64,000 bases of DNA, taken from Hyphomicrobiales bacterium (GTDB lineage Bacteria > Pseudomonadota > Alphaproteobacteria > Rhizobiales > Beijerinckiaceae). Both the position numbers and the translations under genes were made by a program. Below the pieces are notes generated by a model. The model was not told where the DNA came from. It ran no database searches and was given only the letters and a program-made list of their open reading frames with translations. The stretch's first letter is position 1, and each line of letters opens with the position of its first letter. The stretch is taken from NCBI GenBank assembly GCA_900470095.1, contig UBZM01000041.1, positions 28,015-92,014 on the forward strand, written 5' to 3'. Positions 18,055 through 27,044 of the stretch are shown here, piece after piece.

Positions 18055-19740
18055 CTATGCGGCGGATTCGGGAGAAGCGGGCCTGGCCCGCTTCTCTTGT
18101 TCTTCGGCAATCAACACCTTCGCCAGCAGCTTCCCGGCAGCGCTGCGTGGCAGGCCGTTGCGAAATTCCAGTGCGCGAGGCATCTCGTGGCGGCCGAGGC
18201 GATCCTTCAGGAAGAGCAGCAATTCGTCGAGCGTAAAGACAGGCATATCGGCCTTGAGCACGACGAAGGCCTTTGCCGCCTGGCCGCGATAATCGTCGTC
18301 GATGCCGATCACCAGCACTTCCTGCACGGCGGGATGCTCGTAGATCGCATTCTCGATCGCCACCGGATAGACGTTGAAGCCGCTCGAAATGATCATGTTC
18401 TTGCGCCGGTCGACGATCTGGAACAGCCCATCTGCGTCCATCCGGCCGAGATCCCCGGTCAGGAACCAGCCCTCGTGGAAGGCATCGCGCGTCGCCTCCG
18501 CATCGTTCCAGTAGCCCTTGAAGACATTGGGACCACGAATGGCGATCTCACCGATTTCGTCGGGCGGGCAATCGGCACGCCCGGCATCGAGCGAGACGAT
18601 CTTCATCTCGAGGCCTGGCAGCGGCACGCCGATCACTCCGGGCCGGGGCTGCGCCTGTTTCGGCAGGCGCGAGCCGGCGGGTGCGGTTTCGGTCATGCCC
18701 CAGCCATTGTTCAGCCTGACACCCAATATGCCTTCGAGTCGGATCTGGACCTCGAAAGGCAGAGGCGCCCCGCCCGAGACACAGGAGCGCAGCGAGGAAA
18801 AGTCGACCGTCTCGACGCCTTTGCGATTGAGCAGGGCAAACCACATCGTCGGCACGGCGGAGAACATGGTCGCCCGGCGGAGCGAGATATCCTCGATCAG
18901 GGTTTCGACATCGAAGCGCTGGCGCAGCAGGATGCGATTGCCGTCTCGCAAATGGCGCAGCAGGATCGTGGTCAGTGCATAGATGTGGAACAGCGGCAGC
19001 ACCGCGATCGCAGTTTGCGCTCCGGCTTCGAGCGGTTCGCCATCCGTCCAGAGCCGGTAGATATTCACCGCCGAGACAAGATTGCCATGGGTCAGCATCG
19101 CTGCTTTCGGCAATCCGGTGGTGCCGCCGGTGAACTGCAGCAGCGCCACATCGTCCGGCAAGAGCATCGGCCAGCTTGCCGGGAGTGGCGCCGTCATCAG
19201 GTCGTCGAGCCAGACGAAATCGCCACCGGCCGGCAGATCCAGCTGCTCGGCCTCCCCCGGCCCCCAGCGCATATCGTCGCCGACCAGCACGCGTTCGGCA
19301 AATCCCGCCGCATGCAGAGATTGCACCTGCGGCAGGAAACCCGGAAGATTCGTGGTGATCAGGCAGACCGGCTGCGTTGCCTCGAGCTTGTGCTCGATCT
19401 CCCGCAAGGCATCGAGCGCGCTCAGGTGTACGACGGTCGCGCCGCAGCGCGCGACCGCGAAGAACGCAATGGGATGCCAGGGCGTATTAGGGAGGAACAG
19501 CGCCACCCGGTCGCCCGGCCTGACACCATCGGCGATCAATCCTGCAGCGAGTCGGGTGGCCAGCCTGTCGAGTTCGCCATAGCTCAGTTCGCCCTCACGG
19601 AACCCGATCGCCACCGCATCCGGGCGCGCCGCAACGGCCGGTACGAGCAGGTCCGGCACCGTGCCGGTTTCCACTGCCGCGTCCCAGTCGCAGGCCTGCG
19701 GAAAGCGCTCCTGCCAGATCGGGCGCCGCGTCCGGCTCAC
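18055..19740 (-). CDS. pimA: Dicarboxylate/fatty acid-CoA ligase PimA (AMP-binding)
   Basis: A 561-residue ANL-superfamily acyl-CoA ligase. The P-loop-like AMP motif is LLQFTGGTTGLPKAAMLTHG, and NNGWGMTETAP, GWFLTGDLGRMD and the C-terminal PRSAAGKLLAKVL (catalytic Lys) complete the set. By gene order it corresponds to PimA, which activates odd-chain dicarboxylates and fatty acids to CoA esters. The GTG start at 19740 overlaps the pimF stop (GTGA), which fixes the N-terminus near SRTRRPIWQ; the longer open frame lies inside pimF. Confidence 0.88.
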   Translation of the reverse strand: MSRTRRPIWQERFPQACDWDAAVETGTVPDLLVPAVAARPDAVAIGFREGELSYGELDRLATRLAAGLIADGVRPGDRVALFLPNTPWHPIAFFAVARCGATVVHLSALDALREIEHKLEATQPVCLITTNLPGFLPQVQSLHAAGFAERVLVGDDMRWGPGEAEQLDLPAGGDFVWLDDLMTAPLPASWPMLLPDDVALLQFTGGTTGLPKAAMLTHGNLVSAVNIYRLWTDGEPLEAGAQTAIAVLPLFHIYALTTILLRHLRDGNRILLRQRFDVETLIEDISLRRATMFSAVPTMWFALLNRKGVETVDFSSLRSCVSGGAPLPFEVQIRLEGILGVRLNNGWGMTETAPAGSRLPKQAQPRPGVIGVPLPGLEMKIVSLDAGRADCPPDEIGEIAIRGPNVFKGYWNDAEATRDAFHEGWFLTGDLGRMDADGLFQIVDRRKNMIISSGFNVYPVAIENAIYEHPAVQEVLVIGIDDDYRGQAAKAFVVLKADMPVFTLDELLLFLKDRLGRHEMPRALEFRNGLPRSAAGKLLAKVLIAEEQEKRARPASPESAA

Positions 19741-21818
19741 GCCGCCCCGACCTTCAATTCCGCAAAGCTCTTGCCCTCGGCCGCAAGCTTGCGCAGCAGC
19801 GGTGCCGGCTCGAGCGCGGGATCGCCGCTCTCCACGGCGAGCACTTCCAGCCGCTTCACGATCACGTCGAGCCCGACCGAGTCGGCCCAGTGCATCGGGC
19901 CACCGCGCCAAGCCGGCCAGTTATAGCCGTTGATCCAGATCGTATCGATATCGCCCGGCCGCGCAGCGATGCCCTCCGCGAGGATCTTCGCGCCTTCATT
20001 GACCATCGGATCGAGCAGGCGCGCCAGGATTTCGTCGGATTTCATCGCCCGGCGCTCGACGCCCTGCTCCTTGGAAACCTGCGCGATCAGCGCCTCGACC
20101 TCCGGGTCGCGCTGCCCGGCACGCGCTCCCTCCGGATAGAGGTAGTAACCACGCCCCGTCTTCTGACCGAACCAGCCGCGTTCGCAGATCGCGTCCGCAA
20201 CCGCTGCGGTCTTGCCGCGGGACTTGCGCGTGCGCCAGCCGATATCGATGCCGGCGAGATCCGACATCGCGAAGGGGCCCATCTTGAAGCCGAACCCGGT
20301 CAGCGCCGCGTCGACCTCATGCGGCAGCGCACCGGAGATCAGCAGCCGCTCGGCGGCCCGTGTGCGCTGTTCCAGCATGCGGTTGCCAACGAAGCCGAAG
20401 CAGTTCCCGACCACGACCGGCACCTTGCCGAGCCTGCGCCCGAGCGAGATCGCAGTGGCCACCGCATCATCCGCAACGCCCGCCGGCCGCACGATCTCGA
20501 GCAGCTTCATGACATTGGCCGGACTGAAGAAATGCATCCCGATCACATCCTGCGGCCGCTTCGTCGCCATGGCGATGGTCGCGAGGTCGAGATAGGAGGT
20601 GTTCGAGGCCAGGATTGCGCCCTGCTTCGCAATCCGATCGAGCGCGCCGAAAATCTCCTGCTTGACGCCCATCTCCTCGAAGGCCGCCTCGATCACGATA
20701 TCCGCCTGGGCTGCGGCTTCGAGCCCGAGCTGCGGCGTGATCAGCCCCATTCGCTGGTCACGCGCCGCTTCCGTCAGTGAGCCGCGCTTGACCGAGAAGC
20801 CGTAGGTGTCGCGGATGCGGGCATAGCCCTTGTCGAGCTGCTCCTGTGTCGTCTCGATCACGGTCACCGGGATGCCGGCATTGGCGAAGCACATCGCGAT
20901 GCCGCCGCCCATCGTGCCTGCGCCGATCACGGCCGCCTGCTTGATCGGGCGCGCTGCCTTGCCCTCGTCGATGCCCGGAACCTTGGCCGCCTCGCGCTCG
21001 GCGAAGAAAGCGTATCGCAAGGCCCTGGAGCGATCATCGGCAACCAGCGTGAGGAACAGCGCACGCTCGGCCGCAAGCCCCTCGCCGAATGGCAGGGTGA
21101 AGACGCCGCGCACGGCCTCGATCAGCGCCAGCGCATTCGGCATGTCGCCGGACTTGGCTGCCGCGTCCTGGGCCAGAGCCTCGAACGCCTCGCGGTCGGA
21201 TGATGTGAGCCTGTCCGCTCGCTCGCCGGTCTTCACGGGCGCCCCCTTGGCCGCCAGCTCCTGCGCCAGCGCGACGGCTGCAGCAACGAGGTCGCCCTCG
21301 ACGACACGGTCGACGAGGCCAAGTGCAGCGGCCTTCTCCGCAGAGATCGGCTCTCCGCCGAGCATCATCGGAAAAGCCTTTGCCGCACCGATCACGCGCG
21401 GCAGGCGTTGCGTACCGCCGGCGCCCGGAATGATGCCGAGCTTGATCTCGGGCAGGCCGAGCTTTGCGACGGGTGCGGCCACACGGCCATGGCAGGCGAG
21501 TGCAAGCTCCAGCCCACCGCCGAGCGCGACGCCCTGGATCGCAGCCACAACTGGCTTCGCAGAGCCTTCGATGATTGCAAGCACGGCAGGCAGGGTCGGC
21601 TCGACCGGCGGTCTGCCGAACTCGCTGATATCGGCACCGGCGATGAAGGCCCGCCCGGCAGCCGCGATCACGATGGCCTCGACCGCCGGATCGGCAGCCG
21701 CGCGCGAAAGCGCATCGACGAGAGCGGCCCGCAGACTGGCGCTCAAGGCATTCACCGGAGGATTGTCGATGGTCGCGATCGCCACCGAGCCGCGCTGCGA
21801 GAGCCGGACGGTCTCCAT
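19737..21818 (-). CDS. pimF: Bifunctional enoyl-CoA hydratase/3-hydroxyacyl-CoA dehydrogenase PimF
   Basis: A 693-residue multifunctional beta-oxidation protein. The N-terminal crotonase domain (about residues 1-190) has AGADISEF and the two active-site Glu regions GGGLELALACHG and LGLPEIKLGIIPGAGGTQRL. It is followed by the NAD-binding 3-hydroxyacyl-CoA dehydrogenase domain (AVIGAGTMGGGIAMCFANAG, about 295 on) and its C-terminal dimer domains. ATG 21818 is preferred: it has GAGGA eight bases upstream, whereas the in-frame ATG at 21848 lies inside a palindromic operator and has no ribosome site. First gene of the minus-strand pim operon. Confidence 0.88.
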   Translation of the reverse strand: METVRLSQRGSVAIATIDNPPVNALSASLRAALVDALSRAAADPAVEAIVIAAAGRAFIAGADISEFGRPPVEPTLPAVLAIIEGSAKPVVAAIQGVALGGGLELALACHGRVAAPVAKLGLPEIKLGIIPGAGGTQRLPRVIGAAKAFPMMLGGEPISAEKAAALGLVDRVVEGDLVAAAVALAQELAAKGAPVKTGERADRLTSSDREAFEALAQDAAAKSGDMPNALALIEAVRGVFTLPFGEGLAAERALFLTLVADDRSRALRYAFFAEREAAKVPGIDEGKAARPIKQAAVIGAGTMGGGIAMCFANAGIPVTVIETTQEQLDKGYARIRDTYGFSVKRGSLTEAARDQRMGLITPQLGLEAAAQADIVIEAAFEEMGVKQEIFGALDRIAKQGAILASNTSYLDLATIAMATKRPQDVIGMHFFSPANVMKLLEIVRPAGVADDAVATAISLGRRLGKVPVVVGNCFGFVGNRMLEQRTRAAERLLISGALPHEVDAALTGFGFKMGPFAMSDLAGIDIGWRTRKSRGKTAAVADAICERGWFGQKTGRGYYLYPEGARAGQRDPEVEALIAQVSKEQGVERRAMKSDEILARLLDPMVNEGAKILAEGIAARPGDIDTIWINGYNWPAWRGGPMHWADSVGLDVIVKRLEVLAVESGDPALEPAPLLRKLAAEGKSFAELKVGAA

Positions 21819-21839
21819 GGGCATGTTCCTCACGATTTT

Positions 21840-21856
21840 ATTCTGCATCGCAGAAT
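21840..21856. promoter_or_regulatory. Operator-like palindrome O1 upstream of pimF
   Basis: ATTCTGC-ATC-GCAGAAT is a perfect 7-bp-arm inverted repeat with a 3-base centre, 22 bases upstream of the preferred pimF start. The core CTGCATCGCAG recurs at 21947. The likely binder is the IclR regulator encoded at 22871 (inference from position). Confidence 0.65.
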
Positions 21857-21946
21857 TAAGTGCTGCAATTCATCGATTAGAGAGGTGACCGGCAGCTTCT
21901 TGTCAAGAATGCGTGGAGCAGCCTCGATCGAGCGACAGAGTGAAAA

Positions 21947-21960
21947 CTGCATCGCAGAAT
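21947..21960. promoter_or_regulatory. Operator-like repeat O2 in the pimF/enoyl-CoA hydratase divergent region
   Basis: CTGCATCGCAGAAT repeats 14 bases of O1 exactly, displaced by 104 bp. The left arm is shorter (CTGC/GCAG only). It lies between the two divergent transcription units, where cooperative binding with O1 could control both. Confidence 0.6.
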
Positions 21961-22119
21961 GCGCGCCTGCAACTTGACCGCCACAGAAGCAGCATGTCAT
22001 TCCTTGAAGCCATCGACGTTAGGCGGCTCGTTACCGCGAATCCAGCATTGCCGTGCGGCCTTCCGACAGGCGGAACAGCGCTGCTGGAATCGCGCGAAGA
22101 TGACAAGGACAGGCAGGGC

Positions 22120-22866
22120 ATGACCGCGACCGTTCTGACTCAAACCCCCTCTCCCGGCGTCCTGCAGATCACCATCAACCGGCCCGACCGGCGCAACGCG
22201 CTCGACCGCGCCACCTATGCTGGATTGATCGCCGCCATCACCGCCGGCGAAGCCGATGAGAATGTCCGCGCGCTGGTCCTCACCGGCGCGGCTGGGTGCT
22301 TCACCAGCGGCAACGACATCAAGGATTTCGCGGCCGCGTCTGGCGACGGTGCCCGCATCGCGATCGATTTCCTGACGACGATCTCGACAGCGAAGAAGCC
22401 GATCATCGCCGCGGTCGAGGGCTTTGCCGTCGGCATCGGCACCACGATGCTGTTGCATTGCGATCTCGCCTTCGCCGGACGCAGCGCCAGCTTCCGCCTG
22501 CCCTTCGTCACGCTCGGGCTCTGCCCGGAAGGCGGATCGAGCCATCTCCTGCCGGTGATTGCCGGCAGCAAGCGCGCCGCGGAACTGCTGATGCTGGGTG
22601 AGGCCTTCCCCCCGGAGACGGCAGCCGAAGCGGGCCTCGTCAATGCCGTGGTGGCGGAAGGCGAAGCGCTCTCGATCGCGCTCGACAAGGCACGTGCACT
22701 CGCTGCCCTGCCGCCGCAATCGGTCGCCCTGACAAAGATGCTGCTGAAGCGCGGCAACGCTCCCGCCGTGGCCGAAACGATCGCCCTCGAAGCCAGGCAT
22801 TTCGGCGAGCGCCTGGTCTCGGCCGAGGCACAGGCCGCCTTCGCCGCGTTCCTGATGAAACGCTGA
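22120..22866 (+). CDS. Enoyl-CoA hydratase/isomerase (crotonase family)
   Basis: A 248-residue single-domain crotonase. The oxyanion-hole segments are FTSGNDIKDFAAA and EGFAVGIGTTMLLHCDLAFA, and FVTLGLCPEGGSSHLLP carries the conserved Glu. The first hydratase Glu position (GGGLELAL in PimF) is replaced by GIGTTML, a pattern more typical of delta3-delta2-enoyl-CoA isomerases, so an isomerase role is possible. ATG 22120 is chosen (AAGGACAGG upstream); the frame extends upstream without a family match. It is divergent from pimF and starts a short operon with the IclR regulator and CoA transferase. Confidence 0.85.
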   Translation: MTATVLTQTPSPGVLQITINRPDRRNALDRATYAGLIAAITAGEADENVRALVLTGAAGCFTSGNDIKDFAAASGDGARIAIDFLTTISTAKKPIIAAVEGFAVGIGTTMLLHCDLAFAGRSASFRLPFVTLGLCPEGGSSHLLPVIAGSKRAAELLMLGEAFPPETAAEAGLVNAVVAEGEALSIALDKARALAALPPQSVALTKMLLKRGNAPAVAETIALEARHFGERLVSAEAQAAFAAFLMKR

Positions 22867-22870
22867 GGCC

Positions 22871-23683
22871 ATGGCGGCACAGTTGTCGGATCTCCCCGAA
22901 CGCGGCGAACGTGCCGGCCCGAAGGAGGACCGGCATTTCGTCACCGCCCTGGCGCGCGGGCTCGATGTTCTCGCTTGCTTCAAGCGCAACGAGGATGCGC
23001 TCGCCAACTCGGAAATCGCAGCACGCTGCGGACTTGCCCGCTCCACTGTTTCGCGGCTGACCTATACGCTGACCAAGCTCGGCTATCTCCATCATGTCCC
23101 GCATAGCGGAGCATACCGGCTCGGCACCGCGCTGATCGCGCTCGGCGCGACCGCGCTTGCCGGGCTCGATGTCCGCCAGATCGCCCGGCCCGGCATGCAG
23201 GAACTCGCCGATTTCGCCAAGGCCTCGGTCGGCCTCGGCGTCCGCGACCGGCTGAGCATGCGCTATATCGAGTGCTGCCGGGGCGAGGTCGCGATCGCGC
23301 TCAACATCGATACCGGCTCGCGCATCTCGATGGCGCGTAGTGCCATGGGCAGGGCTTATCTCGCCGCCTGCGACGCAGCCGAGCGCCAGGCCATCATGGA
23401 CGACTTCCGCTCCGTCGACGACACTGCCTGGCCAAGCCTGCGCGAGGGCATTGAACAGGCGCTCGAGGAGTATCGGCTGACAGGTTGCGTCCGCTCCTTC
23501 GGCGACTGGCAACCGACGGTGAGCGCGATCGCAGTGGCCTTCCACCCCGGCGGAGGTCTGCCGCCGATGACGATCAATTGCGGCGCGCCGACCGTCATCC
23601 TCGATCCCGGGTTTCTGCTCGAGGACGTCCGGCCGCGCCTGATCGCGCTGGCAGCCAGCCTTGAAGGAGTGATGGGTTCGTGA
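22871..23683 (+). CDS. IclR-family transcriptional regulator
   Basis: A 270-residue regulator. The N-terminal winged helix (about residues 22-85) has FVTALARGLDVLACF and ANSEIAARCGLARSTVSRLTYTL, and the C-terminal IclR effector domain has GSRISMARSAMGRAYLAA and VSAIAVAFHP. IclR proteins sense small carboxylates or aromatics. Four bases after the crotonase and overlapping the CoA transferase start (GTGA), it is the probable regulator of both the pim operon and its own operon through the paired CTGCATCGCAG sites. Confidence 0.93.
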   Translation: MAAQLSDLPERGERAGPKEDRHFVTALARGLDVLACFKRNEDALANSEIAARCGLARSTVSRLTYTLTKLGYLHHVPHSGAYRLGTALIALGATALAGLDVRQIARPGMQELADFAKASVGLGVRDRLSMRYIECCRGEVAIALNIDTGSRISMARSAMGRAYLAACDAAERQAIMDDFRSVDDTAWPSLREGIEQALEEYRLTGCVRSFGDWQPTVSAIAVAFHPGGGLPPMTINCGAPTVILDPGFLLEDVRPRLIALAASLEGVMGS

Positions 23684-24882
23684 CCGCTTCCGACCTCCCC
23701 CTCGCCGGCATTCGCGTGCTCGATCTCTCGCGCATCCTCGCCGGCCCCTGGTGCGGGCAGGTCCTCGCCGATCTCGGCGCCGATGTCATCAAGGTCGAAC
23801 ATCCCCAGCGCGGCGACGATACGCGCGACTGGGGCATGCGGCTTGGAGAGCGCAACACCTGCTATTTCAACAGCGTCAACCGCAACAAGCGTTCGATCGG
23901 CATCGATCTCGGCCAGCCCGAGGGCCTCGCCATCATCCTCGAGCTCGCGCGCAAGAGCGATGTGCTGATCCAGAATTTCAAGACCGGCGGCGCCGACAAG
24001 CTCGGCCTTGGCTATGCCGCGCTCAGCGCCGAGAACCCCGGCCTGATCTACTGCTCCATTGCCGGCTACGGCTCCGTTGGACCCGAGGCCGCACGCCCCG
24101 GCTACGATCTCGTGATCCAGGGCGAATCCGGCCTCATGGCCATGAACGGCAATGACGACCAGCCACCGCTGAAATTCGGTGTCGCGATCGCCGATCTCTT
24201 CACCGGCCAATATGCGGCGCAGGCCGTGCTCGCGGCTCTCGTCCAGCGCGGACGTACCGGCAAGGGCAGGCATGTCGAGATGGCGCTGTTCGATTGCGGT
24301 CTCTCGGTCACCTCCTATTACGGGCTGGAGGCCCTGGCGCTCGGCGAGGATCCGCCGCGCTACGGAAACGCCCATCCCTCGATCGTGCCCTATGGCGTCT
24401 TCGATGCGGCAGACGGCGCCCTCGTCCTCACCGTCGGGAACAATGCTCAGTATGATCGCTTCTGCCGCACGGTAATCGACCGGATCGATCTCGCTGAGAA
24501 CCCGCGCTACGCCACCAACCTCCAGCGCACCATCCACCGTTCCGAACTGCTCCCGCTCATCGAGGCGGAACTGCGAGCCCGCCCGCGCGCCGAACTGCTC
24601 GCGAAACTGGCGGCGAACGGCATCCCCTGCGGCGAGGTGCTCGGTCTCAACCGCGCCTTGCGTTCGGAACGGGCCGGCCAAGCCGGCATGCTGGTGGAGG
24701 ATGGCGACAATGCCGGCGCACCCGCCGTGCTCGCTCCGCCCTATCGGCTCGACGGCGAACGGCTGCCGGTGCGCCATATGCCGCCAGCACTGGGCCATGA
24801 CACCTGGGCAGTCCTTGAGGAAGAACTCGGCCTGCCGGCCGAGCGCCTGGACGCGTTGAAGGCGCTAAACGTGATCGGCTGA
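23680..24882 (+). CDS. CaiB/BaiF family (class III) CoA transferase
   Basis: A 400-residue class III CoA transferase. The opening LAGIRVLDLSRILAGPWC, DLGADVIKVEHPQRGDDTR, and FGVAIADLFTGQYAAQ with the catalytic Asp172 are visible. It exchanges CoA between acyl-CoA and a free acid. The GTG start overlaps the IclR stop. In this setting it may load CoA onto the imported dicarboxylate, duplicating or replacing the ATP-dependent PimA step; that is an inference. Confidence 0.92.
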   Translation: MTASDLPLAGIRVLDLSRILAGPWCGQVLADLGADVIKVEHPQRGDDTRDWGMRLGERNTCYFNSVNRNKRSIGIDLGQPEGLAIILELARKSDVLIQNFKTGGADKLGLGYAALSAENPGLIYCSIAGYGSVGPEAARPGYDLVIQGESGLMAMNGNDDQPPLKFGVAIADLFTGQYAAQAVLAALVQRGRTGKGRHVEMALFDCGLSVTSYYGLEALALGEDPPRYGNAHPSIVPYGVFDAADGALVLTVGNNAQYDRFCRTVIDRIDLAENPRYATNLQRTIHRSELLPLIEAELRARPRAELLAKLAANGIPCGEVLGLNRALRSERAGQAGMLVEDGDNAGAPAVLAPPYRLDGERLPVRHMPPALGHDTWAVLEEELGLPAERLDALKALNVIG

Positions 24883-24900
24883 GGCCGCCTCCCGCGGCAC

Positions 24901-26403
24901 CTACGCGGCAACGGCCCGCCTCGCCCGCAGCTTCTCCAGGGACCACATGAAGACGGGCCAAAGCAGTGCCGCGATCGTCATCGAAGACAGCACCATCGAG
25001 ACCGGGCGGCTGAAGAAGGGCAGGATGGAACCGTCCGACTTGATCAACGAGGTGACGAAGCTCTGCTCCACCATCGTGCCCATGACGATGCCGAGCACCA
25101 TGGCTGCGACGGGATAGCCGTTCTTCTCCATCACAAAACCGAGCAGGCCGAAGATCGCGACACACCAGACCGCGAACAGGTTGTTGCCCGCCGTGGAGAA
25201 GGCGCCGACCGCGCAGAAGATCATGATCACCGGCATCACCGCCGAGCGAGGAGCCCCGACGACCCGGCTCGCCAGCCTGATCATGATGATACCGAACGGG
25301 ATCATGATGATGTTGCCGAGTATGAAGATGATATAGAGCGCATACATGCTCGACGCCTGCTCGGTGAACAGCGTCGGGCCCGGATTGAGCCCCTTCATGT
25401 AAAGCACGCCGATGGCGATCGCGGTGATCGTATCGCCGGGAATGCCGAAGAGCAGCGCCGGAACCCAACCCGAAGCGAGCGAGGCGTTGTTGCTCGCACC
25501 GGCCTCGATCAGCCCCTCGGGATGGCCGGTCCCGAATTTCTCCGGGGTCTTTGAAAAGCGTTTCGACATGGCATAGCTGACCCAGGCAGCCATGTCGGCA
25601 CCAGCACCGGGCAGAACGCCGATGATGATGCCGACGATGTTTCCGCGTGTCTGCTGCTTCGGATATTTCTTGGTCAGCTCGATCTGTCCCTTGAGGATGC
25701 TGCCGAGCCGGCGATGCTCCAGCTTCGGCGGCTCGCGCTCGGTCAGGGCGCGCATCACCTCGGCAAGCGCGAAGACGCCGACCAGCGCCGGTATCGGCTC
25801 GATGCCGCCAAGAAGGTCGGTCGAGCCGAAGGTGAAGCGCGGGACGCCGCCAGGATTGTCGATACCGATGCAGGTGATCAGCAGGCCAAGTAGCATCGCC
25901 GCGATCGCCTTGATCGGCGAGGAGCGGGCGACCAGCGTCGAGCACATCAACCCCAGCATGGCGAGCCAGAAATTCTCGTAGGTCGAGAAGGACAGCGCGA
26001 ACTCGGCCAGCAACGGTGCGATCAGCATCAGCGACAGCGTGCCGGCAATGCCACCGAGCGCCGAGAACCACAGGCAGATGCCGAGCGCCGTCTCGGCTTG
26101 GCCCTTGCGGGTCATGGCATAGGCTTCGTCGGTGTAGGCCGCGGAAGCCGGCGTCCCGGGAATGCGCAGCAGGCAGCCCGGAATGTCGCCGGAGAAGATC
26201 GCCATCGCCGATGCGGTGATGATGGTGGCAATGGCAGCGATCGGCGAAAGATAGAAGGTGATCGGAACCAACAGCGCCGTCGCCATCGTCGCCGAGAGCC
26301 CCGGCAATGCGCCCACGGTCAGGCCATAAAAGGCCGAAGCGACGATCGCGATCATCACATCGGTCTGGAAGACGAGTCCGAAGGCCTGGATGACGGTATT
26401 CAT
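24901..26403 (-). CDS. tctA: Tripartite tricarboxylate transporter large permease TctA
   Basis: A 500-residue TctA-family permease with about twelve transmembrane segments and the signatures GALPGLSATMATALLVP, IFSGDIPGCLLRIPGTPASA and GVLPGAGADMAAWVSYAMSKR. It moves carboxylates into the cell together with TctB and the TctC receptor. Order on the minus strand is tctC-tctB-tctA. Converges on the CoA transferase with an 18-base gap, placing it functionally with the dicarboxylate beta-oxidation genes. Confidence 0.94.
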   Translation of the reverse strand: MNTVIQAFGLVFQTDVMIAIVASAFYGLTVGALPGLSATMATALLVPITFYLSPIAAIATIITASAMAIFSGDIPGCLLRIPGTPASAAYTDEAYAMTRKGQAETALGICLWFSALGGIAGTLSLMLIAPLLAEFALSFSTYENFWLAMLGLMCSTLVARSSPIKAIAAMLLGLLITCIGIDNPGGVPRFTFGSTDLLGGIEPIPALVGVFALAEVMRALTEREPPKLEHRRLGSILKGQIELTKKYPKQQTRGNIVGIIIGVLPGAGADMAAWVSYAMSKRFSKTPEKFGTGHPEGLIEAGASNNASLASGWVPALLFGIPGDTITAIAIGVLYMKGLNPGPTLFTEQASSMYALYIIFILGNIIMIPFGIIMIRLASRVVGAPRSAVMPVIMIFCAVGAFSTAGNNLFAVWCVAIFGLLGFVMEKNGYPVAAMVLGIVMGTMVEQSFVTSLIKSDGSILPFFSRPVSMVLSSMTIAALLWPVFMWSLEKLRARRAVAA

Positions 26404-26407
26404 CGGC

Positions 26408-26899
26408 TCACCACGGGAAAGGCAGAAGGCCGCCGGGCAAGGGCACGCGCAGCAGCTTCAGGAAAATCAAGTTGATGACGAAAGGCGCGATCAACGCCAA
26501 TGGCACCGCGAGCTTCGGCCGCGCCCCGAAGGCGAGGCTCGCAATCACAACCATGATTCCCGCCGTCGGCAGGAAGCCCAATGCCTCGGAAGCAAGTGCA
26601 TAGAAGGCGAGCAGGGCCGGCGGCAGCAATGCAAGCCAGTTCCACCAGGCCGGCAGGGGCTCGTGCAGGTCCGGCGCACTATGGCTCGCGACATCCGCCT
26701 CGGCCACCTCTTCGAAATGTCGCCCGATACCGAAGGCGATCAGCGTGCCGCAGAGGACGAGGGCAGCCCCGACGGCCATTGGAAAGGCGGAGGGGCCGAC
26801 CTGCTGGCCAGGGACCGGCGGAAGTGTGGATCCATAGATGAAGGCAGTGGCGCCGAGCGCCACCATCACGCCCCCGGTTATCTTGTCGGATAGAAGCAT
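26408..26899 (-). CDS. tctB: Tripartite tricarboxylate transporter small permease TctB
   Basis: A 163-residue small membrane subunit with four hydrophobic segments and the TctB-like opening LLSDKITGGVMVALGATAF and late block ALGFLPTAGIMVVIASLAFGARP. ATG 26899 gives the usual family N-terminus; upstream in-frame starts (ATG 26968, TTG 26977) would add a 23-26 residue leader and cannot be excluded, since no start has a clear ribosome site. Four bases separate it from tctA. Confidence 0.82.
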   Translation of the reverse strand: MLLSDKITGGVMVALGATAFIYGSTLPPVPGQQVGPSAFPMAVGAALVLCGTLIAFGIGRHFEEVAEADVASHSAPDLHEPLPAWWNWLALLPPALLAFYALASEALGFLPTAGIMVVIASLAFGARPKLAVPLALIAPFVINLIFLKLLRVPLPGGLLPFPW

Positions 26900-26997
26900 C
26901 GCAAAACGTCCGCTGATCCGTGCCGGGGCGGCGCCATGAGCGCGAGCGACCGCATCTCCCGCACTCATTTCAGGCAAAGTCTGAAAGATCGAGAAGC

Positions 26998-27030
26998 GGC
27001 GGAAGGATGAAGCTGCCTCACCCTTCCGCC
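26998..27030 (-). promoter_or_regulatory. Stem-loop between tctC and tctB
   Basis: GGCGGAAGG (26998-27006) pairs with CCTTCCGCC (27022-27030) across 15 bases, just after the tctC stop. No T-run follows in the minus direction. It probably protects the tctC message or attenuates readthrough, keeping the receptor in excess over the permeases. Confidence 0.55.
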
Positions 27031-27044
27031 AACCGTTGGCCGCC

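Noticed and set aside
16957..19926. A plus-strand open frame of about 990 codons across pimB, pimA
   Set aside because: Shadow of three well-matched minus-strand genes.
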